DNA of 64,000 nucleotides from contig JAUIZM010000014.1 of NCBI GenBank assembly GCA_030848705.1, positions 5,868,012-5,932,011 of the forward strand. Reading direction: 5' to 3'. Source of the DNA: Heracleum sosnowskyi (taxonomy: Eukaryota > Streptophyta > Magnoliopsida > Apiales > Apiaceae). This document shows positions 9,201 through 23,269 of the stretch, one piece after another. The notes below the pieces were generated by a model that worked only from the letters and a program-made list of their open reading frames with translations, was not told the DNA's origin and did no database searches. A program made the position numbers and the translations under genes. How positions within the stretch are numbered: the stretch's first letter is position 1; each line of letters begins with the position of its first letter.

Positions 9201-12200
9201 TGTCACGTGCTAAAATAGAGGTACAAAATGGACGTACGGACCAAAAAAACGTGAAATTTTATTTCCGGAAATGGGTTTTTTCGACCCCCGAAAATGGGAA
9301 AAAACCCACTTTTTGGCCCAAAACTGGTTTCACTGGCATTTTCACGCCCTCAAAAAACGAGGTTCCGGACATTTTTCTTCCGATTGTTTTTGTAACGTGC
9401 TAAAAAAGAGGTACAAAATGGACGTACGGACCAAAAAACGCGAATTTTCATTTCCGGAAATGGGTTTTTTCGACCCCCGAAAATGGGAAAAAACCCACTT
9501 TTTGGCCCAAAACTGGTTTCACTGGCATTTTCACGCCCTCAAAAAATGAGGTTCCGGACATTTTTTTTCTGATTTTTTTTATCACGTGCTAAAATAGAGG
9601 TACAAAATGGACGTACGGACCAAAAAACGCGAAATTTCATTTCCGGAAATGGGTTTTTTCGACCCCCGAAAATGGGAAAAAACCCACTTTTTGGCCAAAA
9701 ACTGGTTTCACTGGCATTTTAACGCCCTCAAAAAATGAGGTTCCGGACATTTTTCTTCCGATTTTTTTTTCACGTGCTAAAATAGAGGTACAAAATGGAC
9801 GTATGGACCAAAAAAACGCGAAATTTCATTTCCGGAAATGGGTTTTTTCGACCCCCGAAAATGGGAAAAAACCCACTTTTTGGCCCAAAACTGGTTTCAC
9901 TGGCATTTTCACGCCCTCAAAAAACGAGGTTCCGGACATTTTTCTTCCGATTTTTTTTGTCACGTGCTAAAATAGAGTTACAAAATGGACGTACGGACAA
10001 AAAAACGCGAATTTTCATTTCCGAAAAAAGGTTTTTTCGACCCCCGAAAATGGGAAAAAACCCACTTTTTGGCCCAAAACTGGTTTCACTGGCATTTTCA
10101 CGCCCTCAAAAAACGAGGTTCCGGACATTTTTCTTCCAATTTTTTTTATCACGTGCTAAAATAGAGGTACAAAATGGACGTACGGACCAAAAAACGCGAA
10201 ATTTCATTTCCGGAAATGGGTTTTTTCGACCCCCGAAAATGGGAAAAAACCCACTTTTTGGCCCAAAACTGGTTTCACTGGCATTTTCACGCCCTCAAAA
10301 AACGAGGTTCCGGACATTTTTCTTCCGATTTTTTTATCACGTGCTAGAATAGAGGTACAAAATGGACGTACGGACCAAAAAACGCGAAATTTCATTTCCG
10401 GAAATGGGTTTTTTCGACCCCCGAAAATGGGAAAAAACCCACTTTTTGGCCCAAAACTGGTTTCACTGGCATTTTCACGCCCTCAAAAAACGAGGTTCCG
10501 GACATTTTTCTTCCGATTTTTTTTATCACGTGCTAAAATAGAGGTACAAAATGGACGTACGGACCAAAAAACGCGAATTTTCATTTCCGGAAATGGGTTT
10601 TTTCGACCCCCGAAAATGGGAAAAAACCCACTTTTTGGCCCAAAACTGGATTCACTGGCATTTTCACGCCCTCAAAAAATGAGGTTCCGGACATTTTTTT
10701 TCCGATTTTTTTTATCACGTGCTAAAATAGAGGTACAAAATGGACGTACGGACCAAAAAACGCGAAATTTCATTTCCGGAAATGGGTTTTTTCGACCCCC
10801 GAAAATGGGAAAAAACCCACTTTTTGGCCAAAAACTGGTTTCACTGGCATTTTCACGCCCTCAAAAAACGAGGTTCCGGACATTTTTCTTCCGATTTTTT
10901 TTTCACGTGCTAAAATAGAGGTACAAAATGGACGTACGGACCAAAAAAACGCGAAATTTCATTTCCGGAAATGGGTTTTTTCGACCCCCGAAAATGGGAA
11001 AAAACCCACTTTTTGGCCCAAAACTGGTTTCACTGGCATTTTCACGCCCTCAAAAAATGAGGTTCCGGACATTTTTCTTCCGATTTTTTTTATCACGTTC
11101 TAAAATAGAGGTACAAAATGGACGTACGGACCAAAAAACGCGAAATTTCATTTCCGGAAATGGGTTTTTTCGACCCCCGAAAATGGGAAAAAACCCACTT
11201 TTTGGCCAAAAACTGGTTTCACTGGCATTTTCACGCCCTCAAAAAACGAGGTTCCGGACATTTTTCTTCCGATTTTTTTTGTAACGTGCTAAAAAAGAGG
11301 TACAAAATGGACGTACGGACCAAAAAACGCGAATTTTCATTTCCGGAAATGGGTTTTTTCGACCCCGGAAAATGGGAAAAAACCCACTTTTTGGCCCAAA
11401 ACTGGTTTCACTGGCATTTTCACGCCCTCAAAAAATGAGGTTCCGGACATTTTTTTTCTGATTTTTTTTATCACGTGCTAAAATAGAGGTACAAAATGGA
11501 CGTACGGACCAAAAAACGCGAAATTTCATTTCCGGAAATGGGTTTTTTCGACCCCCGAAAATGGGAAAAAACCCACTTTTTGGCCAAAAACTGGTTTCAC
11601 TGGCATTTTAACGCCCTCAAAAAATGAGGTTCCGGACATTTTTCTTCCGATTTTTTTTTCACGTGCTAAAATAGAGGTACAAAATGGACGTACGGACCAA
11701 AAAAACGCGAAATTTCAATTCCGGAAATGGGTTTTTTCGACCCCCGAAAATGGGAAAAAACCCACTTTTTGGCCCAAAACTGGTTTCACTGGCATTTTCA
11801 CGCCCTCAAAAAACGAGGTTCCGGACATTTTTCTTCCGATTTTTTTTGTCACGTGCTAAAATAGAGTTACAAAATGGACGTACGGACAAAAAAACGCGAA
11901 TTTTCATTTCCGAAAAAAGGTTTTTTCGACCCCCGAAAATGGGAAAAAACCCACTTTTTGGCCCAAAACTGGTTTCACTGGCATTTTCACGCCCTCAAAA
12001 AACGAGGTTCCGGACATTTTTCTTCCAATTTTTTTTATCACGTGCTAAAATAGAGGTACAAAATGGACGTACGGACCAAAAAACGCGAAATTTCATTTTT
12101 GGAAATGGGTTTTTTCGACCCCCGAAAATGGGAAAAAACCCACTTTTTGGCCCAAAACTGGTTTCACTGGCATTTTCACGCCCTCAAAAAACGAGGTTCC

Positions 12201-12408
12201 GGACATTTTTCTTCCGATTTTTTTTGTCACGTGCTAAAATAGAGGTACAAAATGGACGTACGGACCAAAAAAACGTGAAATTTTATTTCCGGAAATGGGT
12301 TTTTTCGACCCCCGAAAATGGGAAAAAACCCACTTTTTGGCCCAAAACTGGTTTCACTGGCATTTTCACGCCCTCAAAAAACGAGGTTCCGGACATTTTT
12401 CTTCCGAT
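6250..12408 (+). repeat. Higher-order repeat: 16-mer (3024 bp), two copies
   Basis: Sequence from about 6250 to 9384 matches about 9274 to 12408 at an offset of exactly 3024 bp (16 x 189). Rare shared markers include GTATGGACC at 6777 and 9801, ACTGGATTCACTGG near 7621 and 10645, GACCCCGGAAAATGG near 8337 and 11361, and TTCAATTCCGG near 8691 and 11715. The copies diverge at 9385 versus 12409 (CGATTGTTTTTGTAACG against CGATTTTTTTTGTCACG). After the second copy, 12.3-13.6 kb again matches 5.5-6.8 kb at 6804 bp (36 x 189). Confidence 0.88.
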
Positions 12409-15234
12409 TTTTTTTGTCACGTGCTAAAATAGAGTTACAAAATGGACGTACGGACCAAAAAACGCGAATTTTCATTTCCGAAAAAAGGTTTTTTCGACCC
12501 CCGAAAATGGGAAAAAACCCACTTTTTGGCCCAAAACTGGTTTCACTGGCATTTTCACGCCCTCAAAAAACGAGGTTCCGGACATTTTTCTTCCAATTTT
12601 TTTTATCACATGCTAAAATAGAGGTACAAAATGGACATACGGACCAAAAAATGCGAAATTTCATTTCTGGAAATGGGTTTTTTCGACCCCCGAAAATGGG
12701 AAAAAACCCACTTTTTGGCCAAAAACTGGTTTCACTGGCATTTTCACGCCCTCAAAAAACGAGGTTCCGGACATTTTTCTTCCGATTTTTTTTGTAACGT
12801 GCTAAAATAGAGGTACAAAATGGACGTACGGACCAAAAAACGCGAATTTTCATTTCCGGAAATGGGTTTTTTCGACCCCCGAAAATGGGAAAAAACCCAC
12901 TTTTTGGCCCAAAACTGGTTTCACTGGCATTTTCACGCCCTCAAAAAATGAGGTTCCGGACATTTTTCTTCCGATTTTTTTTATCACGTGCTAAAATAGA
13001 GGTACAAAATGGACGTACGGACCAAAAAACGCGAAATTTCATTTCCGGAAATGGGTTTTTTCGACCCCCGAAAATGGGAAAAAACCCACTTTTTGGACAA
13101 AAACTGGTTTCACTGGCATTTTCACGCCCTCAAAAAACGAGGTTCCGGACATTTTTCTTCCGATTTTTTTTGTAACGTGCTAAAAAAGAGGTACAAAATG
13201 GACGTACGGACCAAAAAACGCGAATTTTCATTTCCGGAAATGGGTTTTTTCGACCCCCGAAAATGGGAAAAAACCCACTTTTTGGCCCAAAACTGGTTTC
13301 ACTGGCATTTTCACGCCCTCAAAAAATGAGGTTCCGGACATTTTTTTTCCGATTTTTTTTATCACGTGCTAAAATAGAGGTACAAAATGGACGTACGGAC
13401 CAAAAAACGCGAAATTTCATTTCCGGAAATGGGTTTTTTCGACCCCCGAAAATGGGAAAAAACCCACTTTTTGGCCAAAAACTGGTTTCACTGGCATTTT
13501 AACGCCCTCAAAAAATGAGGTTCCGGACATTTTTCTTCCGATTTTTTTTTCACGTGCTAAAATAGAGGTACAAAATGGACGTACGGACCAAAAAAACGCG
13601 AAATTTCATTTCCGGAAATGGGTTTTTTCGACCCCCGAAAATGGGAAAAAACCCACTTTTTGGCCCAAAACTGGTTTCACTGGCATTTTCACGCCCTCAA
13701 AAAACGAGGTTCCGGACATTTTTCTTCCGATTTGTTTTGTCACGTGCTAAAATAGAGTTACAAAATGGACGTACGGACAAAAAAACGCGAATTTTCATTT
13801 CCGAAAAAAGGTTTTTTCGACCCCCGAAAATGGGAAAAAACCCACTTTTTGGCCCAAAACTGGTTTCACTGGCATTTTCACGCCCTCAAAAAACGAGGTT
13901 CCGGACATTTTTCTTCCAATTTTTTTTATCACGTGCTAAAATAGAGGTACAAAATGGACGTACGGACCAAAAAACGCGAAATTTCAGTTTTGGAAATGGG
14001 TTTTTTCGACCCCCGAAAATGGGAAAAAACCCACTTTTTGGCCAAAAACTGGTTTCACTGGCATTTTCACGCCCTCAAAAAATGAGGTTCCGGACATTTT
14101 TCTTCCGATTTTTTTTGTAACGTGCTAAAATAGAGGTACAAAATGGACGTACGGACCAAAAAACGCGAATTTTCATTTCCGGAAATGGGTTTTTTCGACC
14201 CCCGAAAATGGGAAAAAACCCACTTTTTGGCCCAAAACTGGTTTCACTGGCATTTTCACGCCCTCAAAATATGAGGTTCTGGACATTTTTCTTCCGATTT
14301 TTTTTATCACGTGCTAAAATAGAGGTACAAAATGGACGTACGGACCAAAAAACGCGAAATTTCATTTCCGGAAATGGGTTTTTTCGACCCCCGAAAATGG
14401 GAAAAAACCCAATTTTTGGCCAAAAACTGGTTTCACTAGCATTTTCACGCCCTCAAAAAACGAGGTTCCGGACATTTTTCTTCCGATTTTTTTTGTCACG
14501 TGCTAAAATAGAGGTACAAAATGGACGTACGGACCAAAAAAACGCGAAATTTCATTTCCGGAAATGGGTTTTTGCGACCCCCAAAATTGGGAAAAAACCC
14601 ACTTTTTGGCCCAAAACTGGTTTCACTGGCATTTTCACGCCCTCAAAAAACGAGGTTCCGGACATTTTTCTTCCGATTTTTTTTGTCACGTGCTAAAATA
14701 GAGTTACAAAATGGACGTACGGACCAAAAAACGCGAATTTTCATTTCCGAAAAAGGGTTTTTTCGACACCCGAAAATGGGAAAAAACCCACTTTTTGGCC
14801 CAAAACTGGTTTCACGGGCATTTTCACGCCCTCAAAAAACGAGGTTTCGGACATTTTTCTTCCGATTGTTTTTGTCACGTGCTAAAATAGAGGTACAAAA
14901 TGGACGTACGGACCAAAAAACGCGAAATTTCATTTCCGGAAATGGGTTTTTTCGACCCTCGAAAATGGGAAAAAACCCACTTTTTGGCCAAAAACTGGTT
15001 TCACTGGCATTTTCACGCCCTCAAAAAACGAGGTTCCGGACATTTTTCTTCCGATTTTTTTTGTCACGTGCTAAAATAGAGGTACAAAATGGACGTACGA
15101 ACCAAAAAAACGCGAAATTTCATATCCGGAAATGGGTTTTTTCGACCCCCGAAAATGGGAAAAAACCCACTTTTTGGCCCAAAACTGTTTTCACTGGCAT
15201 TTTCACGCCCTCAAAAAACGAGGTTCCGGTCATT

Positions 15235-18200
15235 TTTCTTCCGATTTTTTTTGTCACGTGCTAAAATAGAGTTACAAAATGGACGTACGGGCCAAAAAAC
15301 GCGAATTTTCATTTCCGAAAAAGGGTTTTTTCGACCCCCGAAAATGGGAAAAAACCCACTTTTTGGCCCAAAACTGGTTTCACTGGCATTTTCACGCCCT
15401 CAAAAAACGAGGTTCCAGACATTTTTCTTCCAATTTTTTTTATCACGTGCTAAAATAGAGGTACAAAATGGACGTACGGACCAAAAAACGCGAAATTTCA
15501 TTTCTGGAAATGGGTTTTTTCGACCCCCGAAAATGGGAAAAAACCCACTTTTTGGCCAAAAACTGGTTTCACTGGCATTTTCACGCCCTCAAAAAACGAG
15601 GTTCCGGACATTTTTCTTCCGATTTTTTTTGTAACGTGCTAAAATAGAGGTACAAAATGGACGTACGGACCAAAAAACGCGAATTTTCATTTCCGGAAAT
15701 GGGTTTTTTCGACCCCCGAAAATGGGAAAAAACCCACTTTTTGGCCCAAAACTGGTTTCACTGGCATTTTCACGCCCTCAAAAAACGAGGTTCCGGACAT
15801 TTTTCTTCCGATTTTTTTTATCACGTGCTAAAATAGAGGTACAAAATGGACGTACGGACCAAAAAACGCGAAATTTCATTTCCGGAAATGGGTTTTTTCG
15901 ACCCCCAAAAATGGGAAAAAACCCACTTTTTGGCCAAAAACTGGTTTCACAGGCATTTTCACGCCCTCAAAAAACGAGGTTCCGGACATTTTTCTTCCAA
16001 TTGTTTTTGTCACATGCTAAAATAGAGGTACAAAATGGACGTATGGACCAAAAAACGCGAATTTTCATTTCAGGAAATGGGTTTTTTCGACCCCCGAAAA
16101 TGGGAAAAAACCCACTTTTTGGCCAAAAACTGGTTTCACTGGCATTTTCACGCCCTCAAAAAACGAGGTTCCGGACATTTTTCTTCCGATTTTTTTTGTC
16201 ACGTGCTAAAATAGAGGTACAAAATGGACGTACGGACCAAAAAACGCGAAATTTCATTTCCGGAAATGGGTTTTTTCGACCCCCGAAAATGGGAAAAAAC
16301 CCACTTTTTGGCCAAAAACTGGTTTCACTGGCATTTTCACGCCCTCAAAAAATGAGGTTCCGGACATTTTTCTTCCGATTTTTTTTGTAACGTGCTAAAA
16401 AAGAGGTACAAAATGGACGTACGGACCAAAAAACGCGAATTTTCATTTCCGGAAATGGGTTTTTTCGACCCCCGAAAATGGGAAAAAACCCACTTTTTGG
16501 CCCAAAACTGGTTTCACTGGCATTTTCACGCCCTCAAAAAACGAGGTTCCGGACATTTTTCTTCCGATTTTTTTTGTCACGTGCTAAAATAGAGGTACAA
16601 AATGGACGTACGGACCAAAAAAACGTGAAATTTCATTTCCGGAAATGGGTTTTTTCGACCCCCGAAAATGGGAAAAAACCCACTTTTTGGCCCAAAACTG
16701 GTTTCACTGGCATTTTCACGCCCTCAAAAAACGAGGTTCCGGACATTTTTCTTCCGATTTTTTTTGTAACGTGCTAAAATAGAGGTACAAAATGGACGTA
16801 CGGACCAAAAAACGCGAATTTTCATTTCCGGAAATGGGTTTTTTCGACCCCCGAAAATGGGAAAAAACCCACTTTTTGGCCCAAAACTGGTTTCACTGGC
16901 ATTTTCACGCCCTCAAAAAATGAGGTTCCGGACATTTTTCTTCCGATTTTTTTTATCACGTGCTAAAATAGAGGTACAAAATGGACGTACGGACCAAAAA
17001 ACGCGAAATTTCATTTCCGGAAATGGGTTTTTTCGACCCCCGAAAATGGGAAAAAACCCACTTTTTTGCCAAAAACTGGTTTCACTGGCATTTTAACGCC
17101 CTCAAAAAATGAGGTTCCGGACATTTTTCTTCCGATTTTTTTTTCACGTGCTAAAATAGAGGTACAAAATGGACGTACGGACCAAAAAAACGCGAAATTT
17201 CATTTCCGGAAATGGGTTTTTTCGACCCCCGAAAATGGGAAAAAACCCACTTTTTGGCCCAAAACTGGTTTCACTGGCATTTTCACGCCCTCAAAAAACG
17301 AGGTTCCGGACATTTTTCTTCCGATTTTTTTTGTCACGTGCTAAAATAGAGTTACAAAATGGACGTACGGGCCAAAAAACGCGAATTTTCATTTCCGAAA
17401 AAGGGTTTTTTCGACCCCCGAAAATGGGAAAAAACCCACTTTTTGGCCCAAAACTGGTTTCACTGGCATTTTCACGCCCTCAAAAAACGAGGTTCCAGAC
17501 ATTTTTCTTCCAATTTTTTTTATCACGTGCTAAAATAGAGGTACAAAATGGACGTACGGACCAAAAAACGCGAAATTTCATTTCTGGAAATGGGTTTTTT
17601 CGACCCCCGAAAATGGGAAAAAACCCACTTTTTGGCCAAAAACTGGTTTCACTGGCATTTTCACGCCCTCAAAAAACGAGGTTCCGGACATTTTTCTTCC
17701 GATTTTTTTTGTAACGTGCTAAAATAGAGGTACAAAATGGACGTACGGACCAAAAAACGCGAATTTTCATTTCCGGAAATGGGTTTTTTCGACCCCCGAA
17801 AATGGGAAAAAACCCACTTTTTGGCCCAAAACTGGTTTCACTGGCATTTTCACGCCCTCAAAAAACGAGGTTCCGGACATTTTTCTTCCGATTTTTTTTA
17901 TCACGTGCTAAAATAGAGGTACAAAATGGACGTACGGACCAAAAAACGCGAAATTTCATTTCCGGAAATGGGTTTTTTCGACCCCCGAAAATGGGAAAAA
18001 ACCCACTTTTTGGCCAAAAACTGGTTTCACAGGCATTTTCACGCCCTCAAAAAACGAGGTTCCGGACATTTTTCTTCCAATTGTTTTTGTCACATGCTAA
18101 AATAGAGGTACAAAATGGACGTATGGACCAAAAAACGCGAATTTTCATTTCAGGAAATGGGTTTTTTCGACCCCCGAAAATGGGAAAAAACCCACTTTTT

Positions 18201-20500
18201 GGCCAAAAACTGGTTTCACTGGCATTTTCACGCCCTCAAAAAACGAGGTTCCGGACATTTTTCTTCCGATTTTTTTTGTCACGTGCTAAAATAGAGGTAC
18301 AAAATGGACGTACGGACCAAAAAACGCGAAATTTCATTTCCGGAAATGGGTTTTTTCGACCCCCGAAAATGGGAAAAAACCCACTTTTTGGCCAAAAACT
18401 GGTTTCACTGGCATTTTCACGCCCTCAAAAAATGAGGTTCCGGACATTTTTCTTCCGATTTTTTTTGTAACGTGCTAAAAAAGAGGTACAAAATGGACGT
18501 ACGGACCAAAAAACGCGAATTTTCATTTCCGGAAATGGGTTTTTTCGACCCCCGAAAATGGGAAAAAACCCACTTTTTGGCCCAAAACTGGTTTCACTGG
18601 CATTTTCACGCCCTCAAAAAACGAGGTTCCGGACATTTTTCTTCCGATTTTTTTTGTCACGTGCTAAAATAGAGGTACAAAATGGACGTACGGACCAAAA
18701 AAACGTGAAATTTCATTTCCGGAAATGGGTTTTTTCGACCCCCGAAAATGGGAAAAAACCCACTTTTTGGCCCAAAACTGGTTTCACTGGCATTTTCACG
18801 CCCTCAAAAAACGAGGTTCCGGACATTTTTCTTCCGATTTTTTTTGTAACGTGCTAAAATAGAGGTACAAAATGGACGTACGGACCAAAAAACGCGAATT
18901 TTCATTTCCGGAAATGGGTTTTTTCGACCCCCGAAAATGGGAAAAAACCCACTTTTTGGCCCAAAACTGGTTTCACTGGCATTTTCACGCCCTCAAAAAA
19001 TGAGGTTCCGGACATTTTTCTTCCGATTTTTTTTATCACGTGCTAAAATAGAGGTACAAAATGGACGTACGGACCAAAAAACGCGAAATTTCATTTCCGG
19101 AAATGGGTTTTTTCGACCCCCGAAAATGGGAAAAAACCCACTTTTTTGCCAAAAACTGGTTTCACTGGCATTTTAACGCCCTCAAAAAATGAGGTTCCGG
19201 ACATTTTTCTTCCGATTTTTTTTTCACGTGCTAAAATAGAGGTACAAAATGGACGTACGGACCAAAAAAACGCGAAATTTCATTTCCGGAAATGGGTTTT
19301 TTCGACCCCCGAAAATGGGAAAAAACCCACTTTTTGGCCCAAAACTGGTTTCACTGGCATTTTCACGCCCTCAAAAAACGAGGTTCCGGACATTTTTCTT
19401 CCGATTTTTTTTGTCACGTGCTAAAATAGAGTTACAAAATGGACGTACGGGCCAAAAAACGCGAATTTTCATTTCCGAAAAAGGGTTTTTTCGACCCCCG
19501 AAAATGGGAAAAAACCCACTTTTTGGCCCAAAACTGGTTTCACTGGCATTTTCACGCCCTCAAAAAACGAGGTTCCAGACATTTTTCTTCCAATTTTTTT
19601 TATCACGTGCTAAAATAGAGGTACAAAATGGACGTACGGACCAAAAAACGCGAAATTTCATTTCTGGAAATGGGTTTTTTCGACCCCCGAAAATGGGAAA
19701 AAACCCACTTTTTGGCCAAAAACTGGTTTCACTGGCATTTTCACGCCCTCAAAAAACGAGGTTCCGGACATTTTTCTTCCGATTTTTTTTGTAACGTGCT
19801 AAAATAGAGGTACAAAATGGACGTACGGACCAAAAAACGCGAATTTTCATTTCCGGAAATGGGTTTTTTCGACCCCCGAAAATGGGAAAAAACCCACTTT
19901 TTGGCCCAAAACTGGTTTCACTGGCATTTTCACGCCCTCAAAAAACGAGGTTCCGGACATTTTTCTTCCGATTTTTTTTATCACGTGCTAAAATAGAGGT
20001 ACAAAATGGACGTACGGACCAAAAAACGCGAAATTTCATTTCCGGAAATGGGTTTTTTCGACCCCCGAAAATGGGAAAAAACCCACTTTTTGGCCAAAAA
20101 CTGGTTTCACAGGCATTTTCACGCCCTCAAAAAACGAGGTTCCGGACATTTTTCTTCCAATTGTTTTTGTCACATGCTAAAATAGAGGTACAAAATGGAC
20201 GTATGGACCAAAAAACGCGAATTTTCATTTCAGGAAATGGGTTTTTTCGACCCCCGAAAATGGGAAAAAACCCACTTTTTGGCCAAAAACTGGTTTCACT
20301 GGCATTTTCACGCCCTCAAAAAACGAGGTTCCGGACATTTTTCTTCCGATTTTTTTTGTCACGTGCTAAAATAGAGGTACAAAATGGACGTACGGACCAA
20401 AAAACGCGAAATTTCATTTCCGGAAATGGGTTTTTTCGACCCCCGAAAATGGGAAAAAACCCACTTTTTGGCCAAAAACTGGTTTCACTGGCATTTTCAC
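15235..20500 (+). repeat. Higher-order repeat: 11-mer (2080 bp), about two and a half copies
   Basis: The offset 2080 bp (11 x 189 + 1) holds between roughly 15.24-17.3, 17.3-19.4 and 19.4-20.5 kb. Shared rare markers are GTACGGGCC (15287, 17367, 19447), CACAGGCATTTTC (about 15948, 18028, 20108), CAATTGTTTTTGTCACATG (about 16008, 18088, 20168) and CATTTCAGGAAATGG (about 16068, 18148, 20228). One difference is CCCCCAAAAATGG at about 15904 against CCCCCGAAAATGG at 17984. The near identity implies recent amplification. Confidence 0.88.
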
Positions 20501-23269
20501 GCCCTCAAAAAACGAGGTTCCGGACATTTTTCTTCCGATTTTTTTTGTAACGTGCTAAAAAAGAGGTACAAAATGGACGTACGGACCAAAAAACGCGAAT
20601 TTTCATTTCCGGAAATGGGTTTTTTCGACCCCCGAAAATGGGAAAAAACCCACTTTTTGGCCCAAAACTGGTTTCACTGGCATTTTCACGCCCTCAAAAA
20701 ACGAGGTTCCGGACATTTTTCTTCCGATTTTTTTTGTCACGTGCTAAAATAGAGGTACAAAATGGACGTACGGACCAAAAAAACGCGAAATTTCATTTCC
20801 GGAAATGGGTTTTTTCGACCCCCGAAAATGGGAAAAAACCCACTTTTTGGCCCAAAACTGGTTTCACTGGCATTTTCACGCCCTCAAAAAATGAGGTTCC
20901 GGACATTTTTCTTCCGATTTTTTTTTGTCACGTGCTAAAATAGAGTTACAAAATGGACGTACGGACCAAAAAACGCGAATTTTCATTTCCGAAAAAGGTT
21001 TTTTCGACCCCCGAAAATGGGAAAAAACCCACTTTTTGGCCCAAAACTGGTTTCACTGGCATTTTCACGCCCTCAAAAAACGAGGTTCCGGACATTTTTC
21101 TTCCAATTTTTTTTATCACATGCTAAAATAGAGGTAGAAAATGGACATACGGACCAAAAAACGCGAAATTTCATTTCTGGAAATGGGTTTTTTCGACCCC
21201 CCGAAAATGGGAAAAAAACCCACTTTTTGGCCAAAAACTGGTTTCACTGGCATTTTCAAGCCCTCAAAAAACGAGGTTCCGGACATTTTTCTTCCGATTT
21301 TTTTTGTAACGTGCTAAAATAGAGGTACAAAATGGACGTACGGACCAAAAAACGCGAATTTTCATTTCCGGAAATGGGTTTTTTCGACCCCCGAAAATGG
21401 GAAAAAACCCACTTTTTGGCCCAAAACTGGTTTCACTGGCATTTTCACGCCCTCAAAAAATGAGGTTCCGGACATTTTTCTTCCGATTTTTTTTATCACG
21501 TGCTAAAATAGAGGTACAAAATGGACGTACGGACCAAAAAACGCGAAATTTCATTTCCGGAAATGGGTTTTTTCGACCCCCGAAAATGGGAAAAAACCCA
21601 CTTTTTGGCCAAAAACTGGTTTCACTGGCATTTTAACGCCCTCAAAAAATGAGGTTCCGGACATTTTTCTTCCGATTTTTTTTTCACGTGCTAAAATAGA
21701 GGTACAAAATGGACGTACGGACCAAAAAAACGCGAAATTTCATTTCCGGAAATGGGTTTTTTCGACCCCCGAAAATGGGAAAAAACCCACTTTTTGGCCC
21801 AAAACTGGTTTCACTGGCATTTTCACGCCCTCAAAAAACGAGGTTCCGGACATTTTTCTTCCAATTTTTTTTGTCACGTGCTAAAATAGAGTTACAAAAT
21901 GGACGTACGGACAAAAAAAACGCGAATTTTCATTTCCGAAAAAAGGTTTTTTCGACCCCCGAAAATGGGAAAAACCCCACTTTTTGGCCCAAAACTGGTT
22001 TCACTGGCATTTTCACGCCCTCAAAAAACGAGGTTCCGGACATTTTTCTTCCAATTTTTTTATCACGTGCTAAAATAGAGGTACAAAATGGACGTACGGA
22101 CCAAAAAACGCGATATTTCATTTTTGGAAATGGGTTTTTTCGACCCCCGAAAATGGGAAAAAACCCACTTTTTGGCCAAAAACTGGTTTCACTGGCATTT
22201 TCACGCCCTCAAAAAAATGAGGTTCCGGACATTTTTCTTCCGATTGTTTTTGTAACGTGCTAAAATAGAGGTACAAAATGGACGTACGGACCAAAAAACG
22301 TGAATTTTCATTTCCGGAAATGGGTTTTTTCGACCCCCGAAAATGGGAAAAAACCCACTTTTTGGCCCAAAACTGGTTTCACTGGCATTTTCACGCCCTC
22401 AAAATATGAGGTTCCGGACATTTTTCTTCCGATTTTTTTTATCACGTGCTAAAATAGAGGTACAAAATGGACGTACGGACCAAAAAACGCGAAATTTCAT
22501 TTCCGGAAATGGGTTTTTTCGACCCCCGAAAATGGGAAAAAACCCACTTTTTGGCCAAAAACTGGTTTCACTAGCATTTTCACGCCCTCAAAAAACGAGG
22601 TTCCGGACATTTTTCTTCCGATTTTTTTTGTCACGTGCTAAAATAGAGGTACAAAATGGACGTACGGACCAAAAAAAAACGCGAAATTTCATTTCCGGAA
22701 ATGGGTTTTTGCGACCCCCGAAATTGGGAAAAAACCCACTTTTTGGCCCAAAACTGGTTTCACTGGCATTTTCACGCCCTCAAAAAACGAGGTTCCGGAC
22801 ATTTTTCTTCCGATTTTTTTGTCACGTGCTAAAATAGAGTTACAAAATGGACGTACGGACCAAAAAACGTGAATTTTCATTTCCGAAAAAGGGTTTTTTT
22901 GACACCCGAAAATGGGAAAAAACCCACTTTTTGGCCCAAAACTGGTTTCACGGGCATTTTCACGCCCTCAAAAAAACGAGGTTTCGGACATTTTTCTTCC
23001 GATTGTTTTTGTCACGTGCTAAAATAGAGGTACAAAATGGACGTACGGACCAAAAAACGCGAAATTTCATTTCCGGAAATGGGTTTTTTCGACCCCCGAA
23101 AATGGGAAAAAACCCACTTTTTGGCCAAAAACTGGTTTCACTGGCATTTTCACGCCTCAAAAAACGAGGTTCCAGACATTTTTCTTCCAATTTTTTTATC
23201 ACGTGCTAAAATAGAGGTACAAAATGACGTACGGACCAAAAAAACGCGAAATTTCATTTCTGGAAATGG

